Assembly (NCBI GenBank): GCA_031002005.1
Contig: CM061919.1
Location: 19,725,687 to 19,789,686 of the forward strand
DNA from: Vandiemenella viatica
Lineage: Eukaryota > Arthropoda > Insecta > Orthoptera > Morabidae
DNA: 64,000 nucleotides
Direction: 5' to 3'
Of this stretch, positions 1 through 10,511 are shown one piece after another (within the stretch, counting starts at the first letter, position 1; the number at the start of each line of letters is the position of its first letter). Position numbers and translations under genes: made by a program. The notes beneath the pieces are model-generated. The model was not told the origin of the DNA. It saw only the letters and a list, made by a program, of their open reading frames with translations, and searched no databases.

Positions 1-669
1 ATTCCTAATGAGATGAAACCATCAGCCTCAAGAGCGATTCATTCCTCTTTGTTTGCATTTAGAGGTGACATTAGAATGGTGAGTTATGTTCCCAAAAAGA
101 AAAAGTCTGTAGTTCTCATTAGCACAATGCATCACGACAGAAACATTGATGAAACTCATGCAAAAAAGAAACCAGATATAATAAAGTTCTATAACTCTAC
201 GAAGGGTGGAGTAGATCAAATGGACCAGAAAATTCGTTATTACACTTGCAAGAGACAAACAAGAAGATGGCCATTTGCATTATGGATGAATATGATGGAC
301 GTTACAGCAATGAACAGTGAAATTTTATTTTCCGCCCAACATCTGACATACCATAGTGGAAGAAGTGATAAAAGGCGTTTGTTCCTAAGAGATTTAGCAG
401 AGGAAATGGTAAGACCACTAATGGCACTTCGTATTCAGATCCCTAATCTTCCAAAGAAAATCGTTGATGCCATGCAAAGATGTGGTGTTCAGAAAGATGT
501 CATATTGCCGAACCAACTACCTGTTTCAGGAAAAAGAAGAAGATGCAATTATTGTCCATATAAGAAACACAGGAAAAGTGCTATGACATGCATTAAATGT
601 AAAACCAACATTTGTAAGGAACATAGTGGCGTTCTTTGTGCTTCTTGTTTGTCACATGTTGAAAACTAA
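1..669 (+). CDS. piggyBac transposase, C-terminal part (5' end outside window)
   Basis: The frame is open from base 1 to the stop at 667-669, so the ATG at 13 is probably internal. Near residue 65 (counted from that ATG) the protein has the GGVDQMDQ block that carries the third catalytic aspartate of the piggyBac DDD transposase, followed by RRWPFALWMNMMDV, typical of the DDE_Tnp_1_7 domain. The C-terminus (about residues 175-215) is a cysteine-rich zinc-binding region: CNYC, then CIKC, a C/H pair (CKEH) and CASC. This end domain binds the transposon ends in the family. The visible part has no stop or frameshift, so the copy may be young or domesticated. It is followed by a plausible polyadenylation region and the element's right end. 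Confidence 0.85.
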   Translation: MPNEMKPSASRAIHSSLFAFRGDIRMVSYVPKKKKSVVLISTMHHDRNIDETHAKKKPDIIKFYNSTKGGVDQMDQKIRYYTCKRQTRRWPFALWMNMMDVTAMNSEILFSAQHLTYHSGRSDKRRLFLRDLAEEMVRPLMALRIQIPNLPKKIVDAMQRCGVQKDVILPNQLPVSGKRRRCNYCPYKKHRKSAMTCIKCKTNICKEHSGVLCASCLSHVEN

Positions 670-1018
670 GAAAAATGCAATTTTATGTGAACAATGAATA
701 ATAACTTTTTGTCAAAATATTGCCTATATACATAATATTGTGAATAATTGTATGTTATTAATTGAAGAAATTGGTTGTAATAAATGCTATAAAATGTAAA
801 CTGCAACTTATAAGTGAATTAATTAATAAAATGTTGATCAGGCCCACCAGATCCTGTTACTGTATCTTAGTAATCTTTCAATATGACAGTAAATTTGACA
901 GAAATAAATTTAACTCCAAAAAATGATTATATGAAAAGACGAAAATTTAAAATTAGGCAGGGCCTTGGAGGCCCTGCATATGCATTCATGTGTGTTTCCG
1001 GCACCATGCATCCTAGGG
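1..1018 (+). mobile_element. piggyBac-type DNA transposon, 3' part
   Basis: The block holds the 3' part of a piggyBac transposase, about 350 bases of AT-rich non-coding sequence, and a right end that finishes in CTAGGG directly before TTAA (1019-1022). TTAA is the obligatory piggyBac target site and the ends of that superfamily start or stop with CCC/GGG. A GC-rich imperfect palindrome near 955-977 (gcagggcct...aggccctgc) fits the subterminal inverted repeats of this superfamily. The left half of the element lies outside the window, so the left TTAA cannot be checked. Confidence 0.8.
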
Positions 1019-1022
1019 TTAA
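1019..1022. other. TTAA target site of the piggyBac element
   Basis: TTAA directly follows the terminal GGG of the piggyBac right end. Jockey-type LINE sequence starts immediately beyond it. Confidence 0.7.
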
Positions 1023-1066
1023 ATCTGTCTTCGAGCATTGGTAGTTTTGGTGCTTCGTGGATGGCT

Positions 1067-3555
1067 TCAGTGGAGAATCTGCAGTTTTTGGTGTAGGGCT
1101 CTCTTCAGGGCTCGGTTCTGGATGGTTTGTAGTCTGTTGAGTTTAGTCCTGGCTGTGTTTCCCCCTACGGGGCTGGCATATTCAAGTACTAGCCTTACCA
1201 GTGTACAGTATATTCGTACACCTATGGGTTCGGAGAGCTTGCTGCCCCAGTTTGGCAAGGGGTACAGTGCTTGTAGTCTGGCGTTGGCTCGTTTACGCAG
1301 GTCTTCAATGTGCCCCCTCCAAGTAAGCCTGGAATCCAGTGTTACTACAAGGTATCGTACAGATTATCTCCAGGGTATTCTGCTGTCATATAATTTAAGG
1401 TCCTGGTCTGTCTGTTGACGCAGACGTGGTCCGTTCCTTCTTGTTAGAATGATGGCTTGGGTTTTTTCTGGGTGTATTTCTATACGCCACCGCTTCTCCC
1501 AGGCCTCTGCCTTGTGAAGAATCTCTTGCAGGCGCCGGATAACAATCGCCTTGCTGAAACTGTGGGTGAAGTAGGCAGTGTCGTCCGCGTAGGTTGAAGT
1601 GGATACCCTCTCTTGTGCTGGTACATTGGCCATATAGAGGAAATATAGCACTGGACCAAGGGCCGAACCATGCGGTACTCTGGCCTGGATTCTTCATTGG
1701 TCGAGAGGGTGTTTCCTACACTGACACTGAAGTTGCGGGCTTCTAGATATGATTTCAGTAGTTTAACATTTTGTCCTGGAAATCCTTGCTCGTATAGCCG
1801 TAGCAGGAGTCCGGAGTGCCAAACTGAATCGAAGGCCCTGGAGATATGTAAGGGTCTAGTCCACAGTACTCCCTGTAGCTGAAGGCTCTTGTAGCAGTTT
1901 CGACCACCCTCATCAGCTGTTGGGTGATCGAGAGTCCTCTGCGGAAACCTAGTTGGTGGTTGGGAAGAATATTTTTTACGTCTATGTGTATATTCAGATA
2001 CTTACGCAGGAGTCGTTCAAACACCTTGCTGACAGCAGGTAGTAAACTAATAGGCCGGTTGTTTTGTGGAATTGAGGGATTCTTTCTACTTTTGTGGATC
2101 GCAACTATCTCAACCTGTTTCTACCCGATGGGATAAGTCTTGGTGTTAATGATGGTGTTGAAGAGCTTGGCGAGGTGATTGACCGCCGTAGGTGGAAGAT
2201 TGCGCAGGCAGATGTTACCTATTTTATCTTTGGATGTAAATGTGTAACGCAGCTATAGACTTCTTGGGGGGGAGAAATGCTCAGTATAATGGTCCTCGTC
2301 ATCTTTTGCTTCCAGGCGACGGTTTACAGCTTCTACTATTTCCTGATCACCTGGAGCTGGATGGAAGTTTCTTTCGAAAACGTCAGCCCAGGCGTTGGCC
2401 TTGTCCTTTGGGCGGTAAAGATTGGTTCGCTTCCCTAGGAGTGGAGGAATATGGTTTTCTTCTTCGTGAACTATCTTGTCTGGTTCCATAAAGAGCCGTC
2501 TTCAGGTTGCAACATTGCTAGACATGCCTCCCATTATCGATTGCGGTGTTCAGTAAGAGAAACTTTCAGCTCCCTTTGTAATTGGTTAAGAAGTTTCCTG
2601 GTGATCGGGTTCGTAGAGAGCCTCCACTCCTTAGCGATCCTTTTTTTGTGCCTGATGGCGGCCAGCAGGCGCGGTGGAAGCTGTGATGATTGGTTTCTAC
2701 TCCTTTCCATTGAGGTGGTGGCTGATATGGCATTTGATACTGCGTTTTCAAAGACGTCAAGGATTGTGTCTGGGTTACTGTCGGCTGAAGGATCGGCTAG
2801 AGCTACCGTTACTAGTTCTTTGTATCTTCTCCAGTTAGTTGTTCCAAACTCGTAATTTGGCCAGTCTTTAGGTTGCCCAACCTGGAAAATGACTGACAGG
2901 TGGTCTGATGATAGAACGTTGACAGTCGAAGTTGTGATGAACCGTCTGACGTTCTTCGTTATTAACACTCGAGGATGTCGGGTCTGCTTCTGTTGTATGG
3001 CTAATGTGTAGGCTCGTCTGGAGCCCACACACACATGTTGTGCCTGTTTGTAATTCAGCTTAGTATTTTGCCTGCTTGGTTTAGATTCCTGCAGTGCCAG
3101 TCCGGATGTTTTGAGTTTAGGTCCCCACCAATGATGAGTTTGCCAGTTGTTGAAGCCGAGGCTACTGCTTCGGCTTCTGGGAAGGGGCCTCTTGGTGAAC
3201 AGTAGGCAGAGATTACATTTATGTCTCCGTTGGCTATGTGTAGTTGGATGGCGACTGCCTCGAAGTTTTGAAGCGTTAGTAATGGTATTTCATGGTGTGG
3301 AAGTCCCATTTTTATATTTATGGTCTCTCCTCCACCGGCGGTGAGTCGATCAGTTCTGTAACAGTAACAGTTCACGACTAAGGCACGAAGGCCTGGTTTG
3401 AGGTAGGTCTCACAGACTAGACCCACATCAGTATTATGTTCAGCCATGAACTGTCTAAATTCTCCAATTTGTGAGAATAGCCCGTTTGTATTCCAAACGC
3501 AAATGGAGAGACCATGTATGTGTGGTCTTCTAGCCATGGTTAGATGATTTAGCAC
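1067..3555 (-). pseudogene. Jockey-type pol: endonuclease-reverse transcriptase pseudogene
   Basis: The minus-strand pieces in order are: 3055-3555, apurinic-type endonuclease start (VWNTNGLFSQ, ETYLKPG, RTDRLTAGGG, GGDLNSKHPDW); 2534-3034, endonuclease end with SSDHLSV and the linker to RT; 2253-2489, linker; 1755-2024, RT fingers (LLRKYLNIHI, NHQLGFRRG); 1364-1651, palm with STYADDTAYF (catalytic YADD); 1067-1258, thumb/connection (LVRLVLEYASPV, RLQTIQNRAL). The enzyme would nick target DNA and copy the LINE RNA there. The pieces lie in different frames and are separated by stops. The family assignment rests on the endonuclease and the RT tail, and other jockey-superfamily clades are possible. 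Confidence 0.8.
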
Positions 3556-3639
3556 GGGTGGTAGTAGTCGAGGCTGCCGTCATTGCTGCCTGTATTTCTG
3601 CAGGCAAATGATTCATCATTTCGACGAGGCTCAATAAAG

Positions 3640-4950
3640 TGTTGAGGACTTTATTCATCATGTTAAAGAGCCTGCCGAGTCCTATATTCTGTTCAGGTCC
3701 ACCGAGGGCCGATTACGGCGACGGTTGCGAGTTCTGGTAGCGGGAGGGCGTTGTCCCGGATCTGGAAGCTTTTCGGTGTGGTTCTTCTTCGGCGTGTCAG
3801 GTGTAATCAGTGGTTGTGGTTGAGGTCTTGGAGGCTGTTGCTTTAGCGGAGGTGAGATGATCGTCTCCAGTAGTGACTGCATGGGTATTTTCGTCTATGT
3901 GTTGGTTAGGCTGTATCACGGTTTCACTCTTTTTTGTCACCTGTATTGACTTGTGGGAGGTAGCTGGTGCTATGTCTGTTGGTTGAGGTGTATTCCCAGC
4001 TTCCCTATTGGAGTCTGGTGATTTCTTCTCTTATTCCTTCTCTTTGAAATGGGAGGTTCGGTTGCCTCTCTGTCGGTCGCGAGGCATCTTGTATGCGATG
4101 CAACCTGTGTAGCTCGCAACGTGGTTCCCTCCGCAGTGGCTATATTTGGTTGCGTCGTGGCACTTCTGGGTATTGCAGTCATTGGAGTCGTGTGCTCCTG
4201 CTCATTTAACACAGACAGGTTTGGATACACGGCCGAAAAACTGACATTTGTAGCATTGCGCTGTACTTGAGGTCGACTTTAACGTCTCAGTTGAGATCTT
4301 TAGCTGGTATATGTTTCTAAGTAAAAAAATTCGCCTGTTCTCTGGCGTGTCAGCTGCAACAACCAAGAAAAGGGGTATGACTGCATTTGTTTCTGGTCTC
4401 TTAAGTTGTGCCACAGTCTGTACATTAAAACCCAAATCCAAGAGTTCTTCTTTAAGATCACTGGAAGGACGACTTCAGTAACTTCACGGGCCCTGTGGGG
4501 AAGATGTAGTAGGGGGTATTGTTTTCTGTGAGTAGATTAGTAACATTGCCATAGTCCTCAGCCGTCGTGAAGGTGAATTTAATTTTATGCCCTCCGGCGG
4601 TCTTAGCAGTGAATGGATTTTTTTACGACACTGTTCACCCAGTCATGTAGCTTTTTGTAGCTATCATCAAATTGTACCATGATTGGAGGTATGTTGATGC
4701 TTCTTTTTAGTGGTTGAGGCTGAAACTGGTTAGACAGTTTGATGGTTTGGTCCTGGTCTGGAGCTGAAGAAATTTAGTAGTTCGGCTCGGGTAGATGAAA
4801 CCTTCTTCGTCTGGCACGTTGGGTTCTGGGCGGCGCCCATCGTTTTCCAGCATGGGGTTTCTTTCTTCATCTCTTGTGGTAGGGGTTTGCTCAGTGGCTT
4901 CGTCAGGTCCGGTAGAAATGAGCCTGTTGAACATTTGTCGGCTATGTGGA
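3640..4950 (-). pseudogene. Jockey-type ORF1 (gag-like) pseudogene
   Basis: Minus-strand fragments at 4707-4934, 4202-4441, 3970-4230 and 3682-3882 lie upstream of the endonuclease. The 4202-4441 piece ends in CYKCQFFGRVSK, which matches the first zinc knuckle of a jockey-type ORF1 nucleic-acid-binding region. The later pieces are rich in P, T, R and Q, as ORF1 tails often are. Several frameshifts break the frame. The assignment rests on one knuckle and on position, so it is moderately sure. Confidence 0.55.
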
Positions 4951-4984
4951 GCATTACATTTCCTGTCAATTTTTGTCAGTTTAC

Positions 4985-5640
4985 TGAATCAAATACCAAG
5001 CTCATACAAAAAGGTGTTCCCAAACGTCACTCAAAATTACAGAGATCATTTTTGGTTTAGCGAACGAGCTATAGTATCTGCCAAAAAACACGGATGTAAA
5101 TGAAATTAATTTCAAAATTCAAAATGAAATTGCCTGTGTATTAAGGACATAAAAATCAGTTGATAGCGCATCTAACCAAGATGATGTCATCAACTATTCA
5201 CCATAATTATTGAACTCACTGGATTTTCCAGGATTTCCGCCTCATAATCTTCAATGGAAAACAGAATTGGTGGTCATAATGTTGCAAAATATCAACTATT
5301 TGTAATGACACACGGCTAGCAGTGAAAAATTACTGAACAATGTAATAGAAGCAACCATTCTAAAGAGAAAATATAACGGAGAAGATGTTTTGATACCTTG
5401 GATCACAATGGTATCAACTGACGTAACATTTGAATTTAAACGACTACAATTTTCAGTGCGGCTTGCTTTCACTACGACCGTAAATAAATCCCATGGTCGG
5501 CCGTTGAGTGTATGCGGCGTTAATCTTGAAAACCCATGCTTCTCTCATCGACAGTATTATGTTACCTGCTCCCGCGTTGGAGAACCGTCAACGCAAGGAA
5601 ATCAAACAAAAAAATATCGTGTAGCATGAAGCATTACAAT
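4985..5640 (+). pseudogene. Helitron Pif1-type helicase fragment
   Basis: Plus-strand pieces resemble the C-terminal part of the Pif1-like helicase in Helitron Rep-helicase proteins. From 4992 the frame reads KKVFPNVTQNYRDHFWFSER followed by AIVSAKKHG, the region before helicase motif V. From 5390 it reads PWITMVSTDVTFEFKRLQFS, then TTVNKSHGRPLSVCGVNLEN and CFSHRQYYVTCSR, the standard C-terminal helicase blocks. The middle (5100-5390) is frameshifted. No Rep domain is visible, because the jockey-type LINE and the piggyBac end occupy the upstream side. A cellular Pif1 gene is unlikely given the decay and TE context. Confidence 0.7.
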
Positions 5641-7080
5641 AAAAGTATCGTCACATTATTACTAATGTCTTGCAGTGTACGAAATAGAAAACTTATTTTT
5701 GTAAGTAATCGTTGTTTATTATTGAGACATTAAAACAATAAATAAAGTGATCACTCTCAAATACGTTTTATTTTTTTATTTTTTGGACTACGACAGGCCA
5801 ATAACTTTTCACAGAAAGAAGTCCCTCGGTGGCAGCTAGATATGAATGAAAATATATTGGACTATTCAAATTTTTAATGTTTCTTTACATAATTTCTATA
5901 AAAAATGCGTAAGATCCTAAGTAATGCTGTGAAGCTGATACATATTCAATTTATCTTAGTGCAATGGACATAAATCATTTCATATGGCGAATACTGAATT
6001 TTGCGGACTTTGCTAGAACCGTGTTCTTCGAGGAGACGATAACCCGAGGAAACCATTAGAAACTCGCGAATCTGTGTCGCCGCCAAACAAAAGGAGCGGT
6101 GTGGGTGGTTTTACCTACGACGACACATCCGGGAGCCTTGAGAGATATTCCAATGGGCGGTAGTCAACAAGAGGCAGGTCAATGCACCTGGCGGGAAAAA
6201 GCGCGACTCATTCGGCTAACAGTATAACCCACCGACAATCTACGAGTCACCTCGAAAGTAGTGTAACCCACGCAGGTTGTGCGATCACGAATAAAATCTC
6301 AGGAATATCACGTGACATCAGGATTCTCGGTCCACCATCCTATCAAAATGAACATGTGGCTGAAATTTCTTGATTTTACTGTTCATCATATATCTACGCG
6401 ACCAAGATGCAGAGCCAACTTATACTTGAGTGATGGAAGACGCTACAAGACTCATTCTGTTACACACGATGTTCACAGGTTTTCGGCTCTGATATGGGAC
6501 GGTGTTCCCGAAGATTCTATCTCTGGCTTCTGATCCTGACTTCTGGTATTGGTCGGATGCTACTCATCCTGAATTTCATACTGAATGGAATGGTGACGTG
6601 ACATCAGACTGCGACTAGGTCCGTAACGCTAATATTAGCATTACCTGGCTGAGCTTGATTACCGCTGCCTTGTGAAGCACAGGTCTCACATTCCGTTGGT
6701 CCAACTTCGACCACCGCTGGCCACAGACGCAGCTGCTATGGTAACGTGTTACTTCACCAAGCCCGGTGTTTGTGCATTCTATGAAACTGATTGCGACCCT
6801 TAAGCGTCCCTGAAAAAAAGAGGTTTCGGTTCTCATTTTCATAATAAAATCCTACTGAGCTAACGGCACAATTTTTCAGAACGGTACGAGTTGCTAGAAA
6901 GGCACTTTGTTTTTCAGGGCTATGTTGGTCCATTCTAGTACAATTTCAAATGGTATATTTATTCCATTCATAGCGTCCAAGGTCATTCTTATTGTTTATG
7001 TCGCAGCATCATTGAGGGCTATGTCTGAGATCATATTTTTTTATGTACATTGGTTTTGCGTGTCATTCTTTCAGATATAT
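5641..7080. other. Non-coding stretch, no recognised gene
   Basis: After the Helitron fragment the sequence is AT-rich. Short open frames at 6182-6373 and 6279-6533 overlap in different frames and resemble nothing I recognise. 6200-6790 is more GC-rich than its surroundings and may be a relic of another element. Confidence 0.4.
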
Positions 7081-7147
7081 TGATTGCTAGCAGTTACCCG
7101 CGACTTCGTCTGCGCGGAAGAGTGATGTAATAAAAGATTTTCTTGAG

Positions 7148-7425
7148 AGGTCTGGTCGCTCAGTGGTTAGGGCGTCTAACTGTAGATGGAAAAGTCCCCA
7201 GCTTGTATCCTAGTCTCGGAGAGGATTTTCATAGGTCCTTAGCTCGACCTTCACCTCTTGCATAGGATGATGTGTGATGTGAAGTACGCCAGAATCCTCA
7301 TCTGGTTCTGATTCCAGGTTGAACTGTGGGTCCTATATGGCCGGTACGATTACTGGGGTAAGTTAAGCGGCTACGAAATGGGCTGATTGCTCAAACGAAA
7401 GGAACCCTTGTCACCAGGCCAATAC
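7148..7425 (+). mobile_element. tRNA-derived SINE nested in the Helitron remnant
   Basis: The head GGTCGCTCAGTGGTTAGGGC is a tRNA-like A box and is followed about 35 bases on by a decayed B box (agcttgtatcctag). The body runs to about 7425 and has no clean A tail. A related head, in better shape, is on the minus strand at 37835-37992. Confidence 0.5.
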
Positions 7426-7619
7426 GACCATACAATTTATTTTAGAGCTATTTTTATTTGTAATAGTAGTAATAAATATTGCAAAAATTTATTCATGTTC
7501 CAAACAACCTCATGGAACTTTTAAAACAATAAAAATATTCTGTATGTTAGGAGTAATTTCAGGTTAATGCATCGGTATATACAATATTGTAGGACTTGTT
7601 ACTTTCTGAAAAAAACATG

Positions 7620-8150
7620 TAAATTTTTTGCACTTGTTACCCGCGAGCAGGCAACATAAAATGGACAATGGGAAAAGCAGGAAATATCCAAAGGTATTCC
7701 CACCACTTTTAACGTCTGACCCTGCGATTTATTAATTGTCATTAAAAATGCAATTTTTAATGGGAATATTTTAATGTTTTAAATTGAAAGGGAATATTAC
7801 TGGGAATAAATGGGATACGCGGAATTATAACGGCTTCCCCTTTAGATGCACCGGTAAGAATTGTTTCTTCCTAGTTCTGTAATGCGTAACCTGTTGCCAT
7901 TGCAATATCTTCGGGAGCCGAGATTACGGCGCATCAGGAGAAGTGGAGCGCCAACCTTAAGCTCGAGTTTGTGGGACGGCACCCCAGATAACTCCAGGGA
8001 ATTTAAAAACTCAACGGGGTAGGTAGCAGCATCGTCAGTTGACATTGCTGTATCGATGAAAGAGGTTGTTGTTACTTCCTCTAATATTTTTTTAAACTTA
8101 TTTAACTCCAGAATCATTTTTCGGTGCAAGTATTGTCCTCTCATTTAACC
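7620..8150 (-). pseudogene. Helitron Pif1-type helicase C-terminal pseudogene
   Basis: The minus-strand frame 7842-8144 contains TYPVEFLNSLELSGVPSHKL, then ELKVGAPLLLMRRNLGSRRY and CNGNRLRI, the conserved late helicase blocks of Helitron Rep-helicase. Further downstream (7620-7840) shifted frames give [21 protein letters not shown] sequence. Stops and frameshifts separate the parts. It is oriented opposite to the 4985-5640 fragment, so the two are different insertions. Confidence 0.7.
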
Positions 8151-8172
8151 AGTTTTCATCATTAACATTTAG

Positions 8173-8560
8173 TTGAATGCTCGGGAAAACATTAGTAATG
8201 AGCTCGCGTTTATTCAGGTGTTTCAGCAACTCGTTGCAATGTCAAATATGCTGCGTATTGTTGTTGTCGTCTTTTTGTTTGCTTCGGTGTTTCAGCAGTT
8301 CTTGAGATCGATTTCCATTCCGCTTGCTCTTTGCACAGACTTCACGTTTTTCCCGCTGTCTCGGCAGATCGTCCCGACACCAAGTGTTCAGTTTGCTGTC
8401 GTCGCCCAACTTGCGACTGCTCCAGCAATTCAGCATCTGCAGAAGTTCCAAGAACTGCTCAACCCTTTGAAGCTCTGCTTGAAGATTAGTTCCTGGGTTT
8501 TGGCTGTTTTCATAGCAGTAGTTTTCTTACATTTATTTGCAAATTTGACTTTCGTTTAAC
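8173..8560 (-). pseudogene. Basic region upstream of the Helitron helicase fragment
   Basis: The minus-strand frame 8242-8451 is rich in R, K and E with repeats such as RQREKREVCAKSKRNGNRSQ and QELLKHRSKQK. Similar basic tracts occur in the N-terminal part of insect Helitron proteins, and the position upstream of the helicase fits. A plus-strand frame (8173-8559) spans the same stretch but is hydrophobic and looks like a shadow. Confidence 0.35.
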
Positions 8561-9930
8561 CGGCATCTCTTAAAATTACTAAAGTCTTGCGAATAAAAAA
8601 GATATTGTTTTAATTAATGGAAACTCAAAACGTCAAAATATGATGAAATCATCTAAATATCCATAAAAATACTAACATTCAAAGAGAAAATAAATACCCA
8701 AGTGGCCCAAGGACATTCATTTCCGTTAAAAAAGTGCGAAACTAAAAATGAATATTTTGATTTGGGCTGAATATCTGAAAATTACAGATTTTTTTTTTTT
8801 TAATGTACTTCATTTGCTCTTTGAATTTTGATTTTGTTTTTAGGATATGTGGGTTACATCAATTAATTCTGCGTTAAAACATAAATTTACGTGTTATAGT
8901 AATAATTGATTCTTTTGTTCATAATGATCAGTCTTAATGTTGGTTTGTCTATCTGTATACTAGTTTATTATAGTTCGTTCGATTCGATCCATTAATTCTG
9001 CTCTAAAATATAAATTTCAATGTTGAAGTAGTAATTGATTCTTTCTTCACAATCGGTTTCTCAATCCGCAAACAGAATTGAATGTCTACCGGCAAATTAC
9101 CACTCTGCTCTGACACTCCAATATCTGAATAAAACATTTATAAATTTCAGAAATTTACTCGGGAAATGCCGCGTGTTCTGCTAAGTCATCCAAGCTTATT
9201 ATAGATCTTTTGATACAATATCAGTATGTTGCAATATATGACATCACTAAAATAGCGCTCTTGAAAGAAGCTTAAAAAACTAATAATGTTTCAGTTATCA
9301 TTCTGGCCCAGGCTGAATTTCACCCAAGTCACAAACACCGCTAATATTACTGCTGGAAAATCAAAGCTTCAATTACTCGCGCATTAATACATTCACTATA
9401 TTGCATGATAGTGACGTCATGAATGGCGAAATAAGCTTTACTTATTATTTCAGATCACCATACTAAATGAACACGAATAATGACGCTGGCAATGTGGCAC
9501 TCACAAAAGGGCAGTAAATTAAATACTGAATACATCTGAAACATTCAGCGGCATGAACTGTGTCGTCAGCATCATGACAATTATTGCAGTAACGAAATTT
9601 AAAAAATTATACTAAAATGCTTGTAACTAACCGTGTACAACGGAAAGCCCACAATTCTCAACTTTCATTAATATTGCTGGTTAAGTTTACATCGCTATAA
9701 AGTCAGTTACTGCTCGTGATTTAGTAAGGTGTAGAATGAAATTAATTGTGATAGTAATTTATCTTAAACTTATTAGGAATCTTGATATAGAAAATTCTGT
9801 TACTACTCGAAATACAGTTGCAATGCATTTAATGTGCTGAGGTGTGTTTGTGTCGTTTGATTTGGTAAGGTTGAAATGCTGCCTGGACCAGAATGTTTAT
9901 GCTACAGCATAAGGCAGAAGGAACTTAGTT
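8561..9930. other. AT-rich stretch without recognised features
   Basis: No credible coding frame is present. Two short similar passages (about 8845-8910 and 8980-9050, sharing atcaattaattctgc/atccattaattctgc and aataattgattctttt) look like a weak direct repeat. Confidence 0.35.
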
Positions 9931-9938
9931 ATTATTAA
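9931..9938. repeat. Left 8-bp TSD of the hAT element (ATTATTAA)
   Basis: Identical to 11877-11884 and directly abuts the left terminus of the element. Confidence 0.85.
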
Positions 9939-10228
9939 TAGTGATGTGCCGGATATCCGTATCCGTATCCGTATCCGTATCCGTATCCGTATTCGCGGAT
10001 ATCCGAGGGGAAAAAAAGATCTGTATCCATATCCGTATCCGTTACTTTTTTAGCGGATCTTTAACGGATCTTTTGTAAAGAATTTCACTAAGCACGTATA
10101 TAAAATTTTAAAGATATCTAGCAATGAAATACTATCCATTCCATTCCATTTACTTCATATTTCTTAAAATATCATATCTGGTACATTTATATTGCAAAAA
10201 TTAATTATTTAAACATATATTTTACTAC

Positions 10229-10390
10229 AATGAAGTCTTCACGGGTGTACCGCCTTCCTCTTCAGATGTGGAAACATCCGCACTGGTCGGCTAACCCTTA
10301 GATACCCTATCTGTGAAGATGACGGAGCTAGTCGTCGAAATATCGTGTTTTCACAACATAATAAGGCGGTGCACCCATGAAGTCTTCATT
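10229..10390. repeat. Foldback segment with 28-bp inverted arms inside the hAT element
   Basis: 10229-10256 and 10363-10390 are inverted copies with 3 mismatches in 28 bases. Between them lies a hairpin GATGAC-ggagcta-GTCGTC (10318-10336) followed by GAAA. A relative of this block, without the left arm, occurs at 38590-38690. Confidence 0.7.
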
Positions 10391-10511
10391 GCAGTCGTAC
10401 GCCGGAAAAGTCTTCGTTCTTATATTTATTTTACTAGTTTAACAAAGGTAACTGGTAACTTACCACTGTAGTAAGTTTTAAGGTATTATTTTAACTATCT
10501 TTATAGTGAGA

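Larger units (their letters stand above)
1023..4980 (-). mobile_element. Jockey-type non-LTR retrotransposon, degenerate
   Basis: Read on the minus strand, the block runs ORF1 (gag-like), then endonuclease, then reverse transcriptase, the order of jockey-clade LINEs. The 3' end is cut by the piggyBac element at 1019, so no poly(A) tail is seen. The 5' end fades out near 4950-4985, where Helitron helicase sequence on the other strand begins. Every coding segment carries stops or frameshifts, so this is an old inactive copy. Confidence 0.8.
7087..8560 (-). mobile_element. Helitron remnant with 3' terminal hairpin
   Basis: On the minus strand the 3' end is a CCGCG...CGCGG hairpin (about 7098-7117) followed by a few bases and CTAG (7087-7090). 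This is the layout of Helitron 3' ends: a short GC-rich hairpin about 10 bases before CTRR. Upstream on the same strand lies Pif1-type helicase sequence (7620-8150) and an Arg/Lys-rich piece (8242-8451). The base after CTAG is C rather than the usual T, so the end may be mutated. A tRNA-derived SINE sits between hairpin and helicase. The 5' end (TC) was not found. Confidence 0.65.

Noticed and set aside
1038..2855. Plus-strand open frames across 1.0-2.9 kb (up to 134 residues)
   Set aside because: They are antisense shadows of the jockey-type RT and endonuclease, which show family motifs on the minus strand.
8173..8559. 128-residue hydrophobic plus-strand frame as a membrane protein gene
   Set aside because: It overlaps a basic minus-strand piece in Helitron orientation. 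The hydrophobicity is what the antisense of such a lysine-rich region would give.
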